From Escallonia rubra (Eukaryota > Streptophyta > Magnoliopsida > Escalloniales > Escalloniaceae): a stretch of 64,000 bases of DNA. Position numbers and translations under genes: made by a program. The notes beneath the pieces are model-generated. The model saw nothing but the letters and a program-made list of their open reading frames with translations, searched no databases and was not told where the DNA came from. Where the stretch lies: positions 1 to 64,000 of the forward strand of contig JAVXUO010000959.1 in the NCBI GenBank assembly GCA_033065855.1, in the 5' to 3' direction. Below are positions 1-12,096 of the stretch, in pieces (the stretch's first letter is position 1; every line of letters starts with the position of its first letter).

Positions 1-1868
1 CCCTAGATTACATAAGTGGCTTGAAACATTTTATCCGTTGTAAAGGCAATAAAGAGAAAATACGTAATGAATATGCAACGTATTGTATTTTCCTAATTTT
101 ATTGTTATAGTAGAAGCACCAAGCTTAATTTCAAGATAAAAATTTTGTATGTCGCACACCCTGGCTTTGAGATTGTTAGTTTGAGCGAGCAAAATTGGTA
201 TCTCACATAATGAAGACATAAATTCTTTTTAATATTAGTATACGCGTATATGATTTTCACGATGTCGTCTAAAAGCAAGCACCGTAATTTCTATTTAACG
301 AATCTCATTGTTAATCTATTTCTAACTTTGTTCCTTACTTGATACCTCTCGACTAACCTATTCCTAGCATAAAAGTATGTTACATTAATACTTTAATTAG
401 GAAATTATTCGATTTGCAAATGAAAATATAACAACAAAGTATCGCACTGACATAACTGGTAAGTGGTGCATCCAGTCCACGTATTTGAGTATGCAAATTT
501 CCTAAAGATAATGCAACGAAAGAAAATTTGAGCCAATACAACCTAAAAATAGTTTTTATGAGATTAAAATAGTTTTTTCGTTGTGACGAAATAAGTAAAA
601 TCAATAATTTCTTTATCTAGCACTTGTTAGCATTTAATATAATAAAAATTTGCTAGTAATGGTATGTATCTTTGATGTTAGCGTGTTTTATATAAGCAGA
701 ATGCTTAACATGATGACAATAAATAGAATGAGTATAGTTCACTAGACTTAAATTGTATGAACTACGTGAAGATTGCTTGAAGACTTGAAGATTTATACTT
801 GTCATTAGAATATGTTGGCAAACTTGAGTTTTAAACTTTAAGTCTGAATGAACTATATCCAAAAGTAAAATAGATTTTCTTTTTTTGATGTACTTTCTCT
901 TCATGGAGCAATATTAGATATATTTTAGATCCTTTGGGGCTTATATCATGAGATAAACTCTAACAAAAAGTGTAAGATCCTCAAATTAATATAATAGCTA
1001 TCTTTGTATGCTCTTCCGGATAAATATAATTTTATATAAAGGTAATTTAACATCATTTTTCGCAAGGGTGTATATTTGCGTGCATCGCACGTGCTTTCAT
1101 CTAGTCTTAAAAAGAGTATAAAAGTATGATCCTAAAAAAGAACATAATTTTGACTGAAAAATAAATTAGTCATCAAAGTTATCACAAATTCCATATTGTA
1201 CTAATTTAATAAGTCTTACGTTACCGATCAATGCCACAAGAAAAAAACACACAAACTAGCAATGAGTAACTATGACATTCAAATCTAATTGATGTTATAC
1301 TAAAAGTAGAATAATTAGCGATGAGTCAACTCTAACATGCAAAACAATCATTCGTTTGTACGTCGAATAATAAATTTTTGTAAGAAACTTTAAAACCTAA
1401 AAATCATTAAAATCATTTAGTCTTCATTAAGTCAAGACTCAAGGTAACAGAATCATCGTGAAAGTATTACTTATGATAGTTCTTTTATCTTCATTTATTC
1501 CTAATTTAAAAAAAATCAAAAAGAAAAAGTTCAATCTTTTCTTTATTTTCTCTTTTCTGTCCTCAAGAAAAGAATAAAAATGAAATACTTTTCTTTTCTC
1601 TATTTTCTTTCCTTATAAAAACTCACATTCTTTTTTTTTTTTTTTTTTTTGGTTCAATAAAAACTCACATTCTACGGGAGGGTAAAGTGTAAGTTAACAT
1701 AGTAGATGATATGTTTGGCCTTTTCGCCTTACGGGGGAGGGTAGGCTTCGCGCCCTGACGGATTAAAGAGTGCGTGTGTGAGAGAGTGAGAAGGGGGAAA
1801 GGGGACGAGGGAGTAGTGAAAGAATGGAGTTTTAGTGGGGTTCTGGGGAGAAGTGTGGTAATTGAAGA
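1..1868. other. Gene-free AT-rich stretch with decayed Helitron end
   Basis: No reading frame here resembles a protein. The only structured signal is a Helitron-like 3' terminus ending near base 1104 (separate entry). A T-run lies at about 1630-1650. The last 100-200 bases, purine-rich, are the likely promoter and leader of the gene that starts at 1869. Confidence 0.5.
1072..1104 (+). mobile_element. Helitron-like 3' terminus
   Basis: The sequence holds a short GC-rich hairpin (GCGTGCATCGCACGTGC), then a short spacer, then CTAG directly followed by T. This is the form of plant Helitron 3' ends (hairpin, CTRR, insertion before T). No matching 5' end beginning TC after A was recognised, so the body may extend to or beyond the left edge of the window, or be degraded. 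It resembles the clearer terminus at 56487-56516. Confidence 0.45.
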
Positions 1869-4800
1869 ATGGATACTAGTACTGGTAATAGTAGCAGTGT
1901 GATTGTTGTAAGCAAAGAGAAAATGAGAATAGAGAATCCGTTTACTTTGAAGGTGGGTCAAGTATTTACAGGTTTTGGCATCGGCTGTGGTATTGGTATC
2001 GGCGTCGGGCGCCCTTTAAATCTAGGTTGGTACTTTCACCCCCACTTTTCTCTCTTGATAAGCATTGATCAAAGATGAACTTCGGTGGGTTCTTCAAGCC
2101 CAAGAGTAACAACACCCAGAATCCATGTATGCAAATTTCATTCACTTTTTTATTTTGTCTGTGCCAAATTGATTAAACGGGCAAGTGGTTGTTTCTATTT
2201 GATTAAGAGTGGTGTATAAATGGGTGAAATGCGTTGAAATTGCAGTAATTGGGTTGTTCTGTGATGGTTTTATTGTTGATTTGATAACGCGTTATCGTAT
2301 CAAAAGCATGTGTGTGATATCCCCACTTGTAATCGATATATTGCTTGAGAAAGTAGCAGCTGGTGCAAAAATTATGCTTGTGAGAAATTGGGAAGGCGTT
2401 ATTTACGTAACGTGTTGCTTTAGTGCCTATGTTTAGTTTGGGGCATCCAACCGAGAGGCAAGTTTTTGAATGCTTTACTTGTTGATTTTAGCACCAAGTT
2501 GCTAAGGTATTAGGTTTTATCTCATGTTTCAGATGCAATGCTTCTGCTGTATGTAGTATTTCAGACAAATTAACATAAGCTTATATTTTCCGTATTCCAT
2601 ATGAGATCATAATCATACTCAGGCATTAACTTAAAAGTATTGCTCTCCTGAAGGCTATATTGTGGGGAAGTTTGCGATCTTCATCATGTCAATTCTTTAG
2701 TCTTTGGTTGCACATGACACAAGGACTAAAGACAATTTTGCTACTTGATATTGCTATATTTAGTTAGGACAAGGTGGACATGGTGGCTCGAGATCGTAGT
2801 TTGCTGCTTTCTGGCTTGATTACCTAATATCTAAGTAGGTGTCTTTTCTCGTCCAGAATAACATCAGTTGGAAAGAACTTGTTTAAGGAGTGAATACATA
2901 AGAGAATGTAGTTTAGCGCACAAGAAAAAACCTGCTGATAAAAGATCAAACACTTTCTTTGTGGCAGTGACTACTAACCGTGTCACTAGTATGTAGAAAC
3001 TACGTCATTTGGAAGGAAGAGCCAAAAGAGACGTTATATGATGTAGTCAAGTGGACATATCCGACCAGCAATAATTCGGTATCCGTTTGGATAATGAGCG
3101 AGCTATTTGGGACCCACTGCTGCTGTGGAGTTGTTAACGATAATAAGAAATACATAAGAGATTGCAGTCGAAGATCACACCTTTTATGGGCAAGATGATG
3201 CCGCAGAGTTCAATTAGCTACTCAGGAAGTACTGTTGTTCTGCTTTTCAACAACATGCTATTTGGATCATGTGTTATACATTTTGGTTTTTAATCTCTTT
3301 TCCTCTTTATGTTGTTTGTCAAATTATTTGCCTCTTATAACTTAGTATGGTGGCAGTTTGCTGGCATTTTGTTATTTATAGATCTCTTCTTGTTGTTTGT
3401 TATACTGAATGAGAAACAGATGATGTGTTTTTCAGTTTTTGCAACTTCTTGTTTTTGTAATAAATTTATCTACTGAGTGTTCTCGTCAGATTCTCCCCTC
3501 ATTACAACTTCTATGTTCTCCTTTTCCAAGTTGTGTTTAAAAGTGTGCCTGTGTGTGGTTCTTGGGGTGAGGTGGGGTGGGATGTTATTTGGTTAGGTGA
3601 TGTGATACTGTACACAAGAAGTTTGCGGGTTCCTTTTTAATCTGTTGTTACTGATGTTTTACATATTGTCTATCAGGTGCAATACCAGTATTAAACCAAG
3701 TTATGGTTGCCGCTGGAGGTGCATCAGATGCCTTTTCAGGTGTTGCTAGGCATGTTAATCACTCTGTATGTCCATTTTTGTTGTCTTTTCACTCTCAGTA
3801 CTTCATATAGCTCCATTTCACTATTCTTAACTTCGGTATTTTCTTCCTATCCTTTTAGCTGAGGAAGTTGGGAGCAAATAAAGTTGAAGCTGGCATTGGA
3901 TGCGGAGTAGGTCTTGGCCATGGTTTCGGAGTTGGTATGTCTAAGAAGAAAATATTGATTTTAAGCTTTGAAATTGTTCAGCTATTCCAAGAGGGGAAAG
4001 AAGCTGTCTCTGTTATGTTTGGTTGGTGCTCATTGAAAGAGAGGAATGCTAATTTTAAAGAATTTTTCGCGGGACCTTTTGTTTTGTGTGGGTATCAGTT
4101 TTATTTGAACATTGGTATTCTTTATTAACATCGGTGGCGTAAAGATGTGTCAAGATATTGTTGCTACATGAGAACATCCTGATCCTGATTCCAGAATAAT
4201 TACTTTTCAGACCCTAGTCACTAATTCGTATAGATTAATTGGGTTTTTTTAAGCACATAGTTGTCAATATGTACAACACTATGTAATACAGACACATAGC
4301 AGTAAGGACTGGTGTGCATATACATATTGACATTGTATAGCACGTATCGTATGATATAATTCCGATGCGCTTTAAGGTACGGAAGATTGCAAGCCGTATT
4401 CTCCTTTATTTCTTTTGGGTGCACACTTTTAGCATTCATATGATCTATGTTTCCTATTTATCCTGTTTAGCTGTGCAATAGATAGTTTTGTATCCTATTT
4501 GGAGTTCTTTCCAGAATGATTAGTTTTCCGATATTGTTATGGTTTACATGTCTTCTTTGTTTCCTATGCTTTGAAAAGGGTGAACCGTGTCTTACAGTAC
4601 GTTATACACAGTTGGGACTCGATACACGAAGAATAGTATCTGTTTTGCATAAAGCTTCATTCAGGCCTGGATGTGAATACCAAGATTGTGCTTCTCTGGC
4701 CTTTAGAAATATTTTCAAGCTGGCAAACAAGCTTTAGGAAGTGCCAACCTCAAATCGGTACCATGTAGGTGTTGGACATGACACATCAACTCGACAAGCA

Positions 4801-7122
4801 TTAACACTTTCTGACACATTTGAGACTGACTCCGCGACTCCTATATTTATGAGTTTAGAGTAGGACTAAACAGTATGTTAGAACTATTGAGAAGTACTTT
4901 TAAGTCCAAAGGCTATAGGTTAAGCAGGACTAAGACGGAGTACTTGTAATGCAATTTTAGTGAAACTTGGAGGAGGTCCAAGGAGGGAAGTATTGATGGT
5001 CAACAAGTACCTAAGAATGATATCTTGAGGCATCTTGGATCATCAATGTGCAAGGAGTGAGAGATTGACAAGCATGTTGCCCATAGGGTAAGATCAGGTT
5101 AGTAAACTTGAATCTGCATCTACGGTGTTGTGGGATCGCAACATTCGTCTCAAGTTGAAGTGAAACTTGTACTGAGGCCAACTATGTTGTATGGTTCAGA
5201 ATGTTGGGCAACTAAGAAACACCACAAACATAAGATGAAAGTTGCCGAAATGCGAATAATTAGGTCGATTTGTGGCCACACAAGGAGGGATAGAATAAGA
5301 AACGAGCATATCTGTGGGGGTGGCGGCAATTGTGGAAAAGACAAGGTTTACATGTGCTCTCTGATCTTGTCCCGCATCGCTCTTTCCTACTGCTGGTCAA
5401 AGTAATGACAAGGCATGAAATAGAGTGAATCCCTTGTAGGCTTTTGCAACCCGTGAATGTGTTGGTATCTAATCTAATCGATATGATTAGCTTTGCGTTG
5501 CTTATGCATCCTGTGTTTACTCATGATAATGTTTACGCTAGGCAATAAGCTAGTCAGACTAATTTTGTGGGAACTATGTAGAATCTGATGGACAAGAAAA
5601 AGAGAAAGTAAAAAATAATCAGACTTTTCTTGGTTTACTTTTGTCCTTACATTCTCTCTCTTAGATAGCTCATACTCTGATGTTTACTTCGCAGGTCTTG
5701 CTGTCAAGCCTGGGGTCGTGCATCAAATTCAGTCTTGTCTTGTGGTATATATATCTTTCATATTTCTGGTCTGCTATTTTCTGATTCATGCATCTAATGT
5801 CATAATTTCCAAATCTATTAGCAAGCTGCGACAAAGATGATGGTGAAGTTTGGAGTGACACCCAGTTTATCCACTCTTCAAGGCGTCCTTCCTGCATCTC
5901 TCCAAAGTGGAATGACCATGGTTAAGAATCCCACCAATCAAACTCCAGAAGAAGGTATCATGCAATCAACCACCAAGTTTCCAAATAACACATCTCAAGG
6001 CTTGCCTCATGCGGGAAACTTGAACACACCTTCGAAATATGGAAGTCAAACACAGAAGGTTATCGGCAACTTTTTGAAGAATCCAATTCTGAATGATGCT
6101 GACCACAAAGTTAATGAGCAGGTACATGACAATAATGAATAAATTTATCAGTTTACAGTGGTGTTTGTTTAGATCACTCTAAAGCTATATATGCTAAGAA
6201 ACAACCTCAGTATCTGTGCCCTTTTGGCGCGCTGTCATGATATCTGTAGATATCTTGATGTATTGTATAATTGCCTCTGTATCGTGGTTTGGGCTCGAGT
6301 GTAGAGCAGCTGATTATCAGAAACTTCCTGTAGCAGGTTGTCAAAAGAATTATGGTGTCATTGTTGCTTTATATTGAAATTCCTGATTAGTTGATTTCTT
6401 TTGTAGGCGGGGCAATTACGGTCAGAAAACAACATGCTTCAGATGGTAAGGTTCTCAGTTTTTACACATCATGCGTTGTCTCACTATAAAACAGTTTAAC
6501 GTGGGACATGTTATCACTATAGTAGTACTAGTGAAGTTATAGTAATCCTGAGAGGATCTCCACTTGGCGTGCCAATAGCATATAGTTTTAACTTGTCAAA
6601 TAAGGGAATTAATTCGATATAACCTTGTGCCTATAGCATCAACCTTTTAACTCAAACCAACAAGGAAAGGAATTTTCTTGTCTGCGTTACAACGTAGAGT
6701 GCACAGCAGCGACCTTTAGATTGTCAACAAAGGGGGCAGACAGATTATTTCTTAGTTGCGTTCTAAACAATGCAGCAAAGATAACAACAGAGGTGATTTT
6801 ACATGTTGACAGTGTCGTCACCTTAATTTAACAGTTAAAACATTTTAAGAAAAGGATGCTGGTTTTTCTTGCTCTTCTTGATAGGATATCCATGCCTCTT
6901 CTCTTTTACTGCGTTTCGAGAAAATGAAAAATCATATGCATCCAGGTGTTAAAACATCAACAAGTCATCGAGGAGCTGATGGAGGAAAATGAGAAGCTTC
7001 GCCAGATACTTGTGGATGACCTGAAAATTCCGCCCAGCAAGCTCGGAACCAGCTACTCAAGCAGAAAGACGTCTCCATGTGCTGAATGTTTCGAGTGTCG
7101 TAGGCGACAAAGAAAAAGATAA
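1869..7122 (+). CDS. Uncharacterised plant protein with glycine-rich repeats and C-terminal coiled coil
   Basis: Seven exons: 1869-2025, 3677-3765, 3859-3934, 5695-5744, 5822-6121, 6407-6445, 6946-7122. All introns are GT-AG, and joined they give 295 residues. The N-terminal half holds two related motifs, GFGIGCGIGIGVG near residues 34-46 and EAGIGCGVGLGHGFGVG about 45 residues later; between them is a stretch that includes GASDAFSGVARHVNHSLRKLG. The middle (residues 125-225) is polar and low in complexity. The C-terminus has a charged leucine-containing helix (about residues 237-262) likely to form a coiled coil, then a basic Cys/Arg tail (CAECFECRRRQRKR). I recognise the overall form as a conserved plant protein of unknown function but cannot name it. 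The spaced glycines could suit a membrane-associated or channel-like segment; that is inference. Intron 3 (3935-5694) carries LINE debris. The start is the first in-frame ATG before the conserved motif. Confidence 0.8.
4867..5330 (+). mobile_element. Decayed LINE reverse-transcriptase fragment in an intron
   Basis: Translating in shifting frames gives pieces typical of the C-terminal part of plant LINE reverse transcriptases: SKGYRLSRTKTEYL, then VPKND and KHVAHRVRSG, then RPTMLYGSECWATKKHHKHK and VAEMRIIRSICGHTRRDRIR. Stops and frame changes separate them, so it is inactive. It lies in sense orientation in intron 3 of the gene at 1869-7122. The motif set is closest to RTE-type plant LINEs, by recollection. 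Both ends are undefined. Confidence 0.75.
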
Positions 7123-7862
7123 GAGGGAAAGATACTGCAATATCAGATTATATGCACCACTCAAATGATTCCACGGTAAAGATTCAGTTTTCCAACTTTC
7201 TCAAATGACTCAGCGAATAATGGTACGTAATACGAGCACACCCAGTACAAAGAAGCGAATACAGATGTAGGAATAGGTTCTAGATTTTGGATAGGCAAGT
7301 TCCACCAGCTGCATGAGAGATACTGCATTCTGGTTGAAATATGGTTTTCTCGAATATTGCGAGTTTTATTGAAACTATATTAGCTTCTTTACTGAATCGA
7401 CGACCTCCGTAGTATTGCTGTTTGCCGAGGGCTATTTGTTCTACTGAAGCTCTCAATCTAAAATTCTAGCTGCATATGCAACTTAATGACCAAAGTTCAC
7501 TTCTTGCTTTTTCATATGCTACAAAAGGTACTTTGTTGCACATAATAGGCAGCTTGTTCCCGTTACCGCCACTCGCGCTAGAGAGGAAGAAAAAGTTGTG
7601 CCAGCAGATAACAATGGAACCACATTTTGTTTTGCTTTCTATGAAACTGTACCTTGTAGTCGGTTCCATCTTTGTTGCATGTTTTTCATGTTGATACTCT
7701 TAATATTACTCAAAGAGGGGTACTTTTGCTCTTTTAGTTTTATTTATGAAGAAATGGAAACTGAGATTATTGTCCGGTGAGAATTGAGTACATCATTTCA
7801 TGAACAAAACATTGCCAAAAGTGACTAATTCGTCGTAACCAGGGTAGGGTGTTCTTTGTCTC

Positions 7863-8309
7863 TTGCTGGACACGCAGAACCACCCGCTGCGTGCCCTGGT
7901 GGAAGACTGTCGACACGTTATCAAGAGATGTGGCAACAATTTGATAGACACCACGAGAGAAGGAAACCCGTGTGCAGATTACCTTGCAAACAGAGACATT
8001 GGGTAGACCGAACAATATGCGTACCTCCAAGAAAGCCAACAAGGGTTTGTTCAGCGATCCCCAGGATCCCAATCCAGGTTTTCCACCTGGGTTCGAATCC
8101 TGCCCGCCGCACTTGTTGGTGGCAAATTTACGTCCTCGTCCTGTTTGTGCTCCACACACGGGTCCTTGTGCGCTTCGGCCCCGACATAGGTGTGGGAATC
8201 GGGGGCTCAGATGTATGTGACGGCCTTGTAAGTTCCCGAGGCGCAATACTCCATACCGGTTATATTAGAGTCTTACGGTCCAGCCTTTTATGTACCCAAA
8301 AAAAAAAAA
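7863..8309 (+). mobile_element. 5'-truncated LINE 3' end (RNase H remnant plus poly(A))
   Basis: From 7863 one frame reads HPLRALVEDCRHVIKRC followed by a piece ending NPCADYLANRDIG and a stop near 8010. This is the end of the RNase H-like domain of plant L1-type LINEs (the ADYLAN motif is typical). A GC-richer tail of about 280 bases follows and ends in an A-run at 8297-8309, as expected for a LINE 3' UTR and poly(A). The tail includes GGTTCGAATCC at 8090-8100, which resembles a pol III B box. No clear target-site duplication was seen. Confidence 0.65.
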
Positions 8310-10283
8310 AACCTCCAAGACAAACCCCTAGAGATGAACAGCCTACTAATTGCTGATGTGACTGAAATTGCCTTCGAAAGGCAATCCAAGTAACTAGTAC
8401 CCCTGTTTCTCTTCTTTTGCTTTCCACCAAATAAAAAAAAAAAAAGTAACCAAGTTGTTCTTGCCAAAAGTTACTGGGAGACGACAATGTCTGCATCCGT
8501 GACATTCGGTTAACGAGCTTTTACCAAGAAAATTTTCTTCCCAAATGGTTGTCCCTAGACTTTTTAGTTCCTGGAACAAAAGAGGGTGGAAGCTAAAGCG
8601 ACTCGTTTTGGCTAAATCCAAACCCTGTTGTCCTAAAGGGTTAAAAACCGTGACAAAGGACATGAATGTAGTGTCACCAAAGAAAATTAACTACTAAATA
8701 TTTCTACTTTTTAGCAGCATTTAGAAAGGATTTTCATTCAAAGACCTTTCATCGTTAGCTTTGTTTACAAGTAGATGTTATTGAGCTTGTCAGGTCTTCT
8801 AGAGAAAGGCAACGATGGAGGAGTGAGTGGTTTTGCTGATTCTCACGAGCTCCTTTTAATGGAATCCTATGCTTCCTTATGACCTTTACTGAAAAGCCAC
8901 CGTCATTTATAGTCTGAGAATCTAAGTGTTGTCACCGCAATAATGCATCAATCCCCTAAAGTTTGGGCAATTTAGCACCAAAATTAATTAAAGCAGCCAT
9001 ATTTTTGGTCTCTACCAACTCAGTCACTGTTCTTCATTCATTATTGTGCAATACAAGTGTAGAATGGCATTCCTTTACTACTTAATTAGTCAGTTCTATA
9101 CACTTAACGTATGTAAGTGGGCTTGGCTCGATAAACTGTTACTTGACTCGTCAATGTCAAACTCTCTTTTTTCGATCGCATCTTCCGGGTCTAACAAAGG
9201 CATCTGAGAGTGCGCTTCTGCTGAAACTCGGTTATTTAGTCACTTTTATACGACATGCCCGCATCGAACGACCAACCGAAACCAACTTTAGAAAACTAAG
9301 TCCTAAACATTGGGGGTTGGATTTTTTAGAGCTTATAAAGTGTTGTGTCACCATTTCTCACAAACCATAGTGTCTCAGAAGTGGAATACGTAGAATTCTA
9401 CTGCTAAATGCAACATTTCTTAGGTCAAGAATCTCTATCATTTTCGGACTGTGTTGTGTGTGATGGTAGGCCAAACACACACCATGTGCCCATCACTGTC
9501 CTGCTCATGTTCTTTTGTTTCAAGCCAGCCCCCACCACCGCCAATGAATCCTCTCCTTATGGCTCAACCACAAGAATGCCCATTCCCTTTTAATCCTTTC
9601 CAACACACACACACTCACAGACCAAAGAAAAATATCCCAAAGGACAAAGCTTGCTCACATTCCACACCTCACCTTCCTTTCTTCCACACATTTACCCCTC
9701 CCAGCTAACACCTATCCTTGTCTTCTCCCATTTCCCCTCATCACGTCCTATCTAACCTATCAACCCTTTTCTCCATAGAGGGGTCCTGTTGATTGTCGTC
9801 AAGGTATTTTGTACTCTTGTTAACCTAATGCTAGCAATGAAATTTGAGACCCTATAGGTGTTGTACAATTGAGTTTAGGCATTTGAAATATAGAAAGATT
9901 GTTCATGTAATCGTTTGGTTAAGTGTAATTTTGGCTCGACGTGAATCGTTAAGGTTGATGATGAAATGTTTTGACTTTCAAACGGAAACGTGTACATGGA
10001 ACATAAGAAAATAAAATTAACTGTAGAACCAAGGAATCACAGTGTCTTTTTATTGATAAAACTAAGTCATGATGCCACAAGGAGTGTTGTAGCATCCCAT
10101 GAATCTCCAAGCCATGAATCCTCATCCTCCCCCACATATCACAAAAAGAGCTCCAAAAAATCAACCACAAGAATTAAGCGAAAAGACAGAGAAGGAAAAC
10201 AAGGGGCAGACAGCAAAACAAAAAAAAATACACAGGTAATTAACTTAACCTACACCGAAATTAAATAAATGATGATCAATGAC
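8310..10283. other. Intergenic, no gene seen
   Basis: Only short frames without recognisable domains. A second A-run lies near 8432-8444. A C-rich, low-complexity stretch lies at about 9525-9720. The right end (about 9950-10283) is probably the 3' UTR of the arabinogalactan gene on the minus strand. Confidence 0.5.
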
Positions 10284-10757
10284 CTAAACAAGGAGTGCTG
10301 CAACACCTCCACACAATGCTAGCATGGCCCTGCTGGTTCCGTGCATGAAAGTTCCTGAGTCTGGGCCTGGCGCTGCGCCGATGGAAGGTGATGGTGCCAT
10401 GGGCGGAGCTGGAGGTGAACTCATGGAGGGGCCAGGGCTCATGGTTGATGGGACCATTGCCATTGGTGGCGGCGACATGGCCATTGGTGGCGGCGACATG
10501 GCCATTGGTGGCGGCGACATGGCCATTGGTGGCGGCGACATGGCCATTGGTGGCGGCGACATGGCCATTGGTGGCGGCGACATGGCCATGGGTGGTGATG
10601 CCATTGGAGGAGGGGTCATGACAGTAGGGGGAGGTGCCATCATTGTGGGTGGTGGCGTGGGGGTGGCCATTGGAGAGAACGACGGCCCTTGGCCGACGGA
10701 CAAGGCGACGAATGCGAGTGATAAGGTAAGCATGAGCATGGCACGCGAGAGAGCCAT
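10284..10757 (-). CDS. Arabinogalactan protein, GPI-anchored type
   Basis: Intronless frame of 157 residues. The N-terminus (MALSRAMLMLTLSLAFVALS, then VGQ) is a clear signal peptide. The mature part is rich in Pro, Ala, Ser, Thr and Met and contains six copies of the heptad MAMSPPP. A hydrophobic C-terminal tail (AMLALCGGVAALLV) after a small-residue region fits a GPI-anchor signal. This layout is that of classical arabinogalactan proteins, which are hydroxylated and O-glycosylated in the secretory pathway and sit at the plasma membrane or wall. The methionine-rich PPP heptads are unusual: typical modules are AP, SP and TP dipeptides, which occur here mainly in the flanks. An upstream in-frame codon exists, but the ATG at 10757 gives the proper signal peptide. 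A TATA box lies about 100 bp upstream. Confidence 0.85.
   Translation of the reverse strand: MALSRAMLMLTLSLAFVALSVGQGPSFSPMATPTPPPTMMAPPPTVMTPPPMASPPMAMSPPPMAMSPPPMAMSPPPMAMSPPPMAMSPPPMAMSPPPMAMVPSTMSPGPSMSSPPAPPMAPSPSIGAAPGPDSGTFMHGTSRAMLALCGGVAALLV
10459..10584 (-). repeat. Six perfect 21-bp tandem repeats inside the AGP gene
   Basis: The plus-strand unit GCCATTGGTGGCGGCGACATG is repeated six times head to tail without a mismatch; each encodes one MAMSPPP heptad on the minus strand. Perfect identity suggests recent expansion or ongoing homogenisation, so copy number is probably polymorphic. Confidence 0.95.
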
Positions 10758-10858
10758 GACTGTTGTGTGTGTGAGGAGCTGCACAAAGGAATAGGAGAGA
10801 GGGAGTCTGGGCAGAGGTTTTTTTGTGAAGAACAGAGGAGGCCTGAGGGTGAGGTTTG

Positions 10859-10866
10859 ATATATAG
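10859..10866 (-). promoter_or_regulatory. TATA box of the AGP gene
   Basis: On the minus strand the sequence reads CTATATAT, about 100 bp before the ATG at 10757. Distance and form fit a plant TATA box with a leader of about 70 bases. Confidence 0.6.
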
Positions 10867-11492
10867 AGGACAAGAGAGGGAGAAAGTGTTTATGATGACC
10901 ACGTGGAGGCAAATGAGGGTAGGTTATACGAGCTTAAATGTACACCCTCATGTAGATTATCTTGGTCTTCCACTTTAGAAACCAATAAACCTTTTTTTTT
11001 TTGGGGGAAAAAAGAGACCAATTATTTGTGGAATATGCTTTAGCAAGTTTTACTTTTCAATTATTTGTGTTGTATAAACACTTATTGTACCATAGCATAA
11101 GGGAAAATTGGACCAGGAAACACGTTTGAGTAGTTCTCATTGATATATAGTGGTGTGGTCACGATCCAAGTCACCGAGGAGCGAGAAGGTAATACGAAAG
11201 CGTGAGAACAATCAAGTTGGCTAATATTTGATAGCGAAAATCTGAAAGTGCAAACCGTAAGCGAGAACGAACACAAAAAAGATAAAAACTCTAGCTTAGC
11301 TTCACAGTGTGCTTTTCAGAAACTCATAGATGTTTTAGTCTCTGAACGAACGCAGGTGAGTTGGTGTTCGGCAACCATAAGAGGTTTCGTGTTTCGGACT
11401 TCAGAATCACAGATCTATGACTTGACATAATCAGGTGGAGGGTCAGTTTTGGCATAATAGCTTTCGTCATAACCTATTATGAAAAGAAAATA

Positions 11493-11810
11493 CTCCCTTC
11501 GTCTCTCAAAATTTGATCATTTTTTTTTTTTGGTTTGTCTCAAAAAAATTGATCACTTTCTAAATTAAGAAAAATTTCATTGATTTTTTTCAATGTTTAA
11601 CCCTCTTACACTTTTTTTATTTTATTTCTCTCTACACATTTAATCGTCTACCAACTCATTTTATCTCTTCTACGCATTTTTCTTCCCTCTCTCTCTCTCT
11701 CTCTCTCTCTCTTTATCTCTTTTGGGAGCGTGAAAAACTCATAATATATAATTCACATCCTAAACAAACGTGCAAATCAAATACGATCAATTAATTAGGG
11801 ACGGATGACG
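11493..11810. mobile_element. Stowaway-like MITE (degenerate)
   Basis: The left end CTCCCTTCGTCTCTCAAAA follows TA. The right end, read on the other strand, starts CGTCATCCGTCCCTAATTAA and is also bounded by TA. The CTCCCTCCGTCCC-type terminus with a TA target duplication is characteristic of Stowaway (Tc1/mariner) MITEs. The inverted repeats are imperfect. A CT microsatellite lies inside at about 11690-11712. Confidence 0.5.
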
Positions 11811-12096
11811 TATAACATGAGCAATGTCAAATTGATACTTTCAATATGTGTGTTTTGCTCATGCGAGAGGAGTTATCTTCCTAGGCTGAGTGCCGGTGCA
11901 TGGAGGTCTCGTGTAGTCAAACATCAAGGTTGGCACGTAGACATTCAACAATAAACAACCGGCAAGTTGTGGTTGAGCACTTCTCTTTATATATTGCCCG
12001 AAGAGTTTCTCTTTATCTTTTTCATTTGTCATGCTGTGGATGGATGCAGCACAATATTCCCCAATTGGGGTGAGCAGTGAGGCCGTCGATCAGTAA

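Noticed and set aside
8041..8120. Possible tRNA gene around GGTTCGAATCC
   Set aside because: Only the T-arm-like motif is present. No acceptor stem, D-arm or A box at the right distance; it lies in a LINE tail.
10324..10794. Open plus-strand frame of 156 codons opposite the AGP gene
   Set aside because: It is the antisense shadow of the 21-bp repeats; a repeat length divisible by three keeps several frames open. The minus strand has signal peptide, GPI tail and TATA box.
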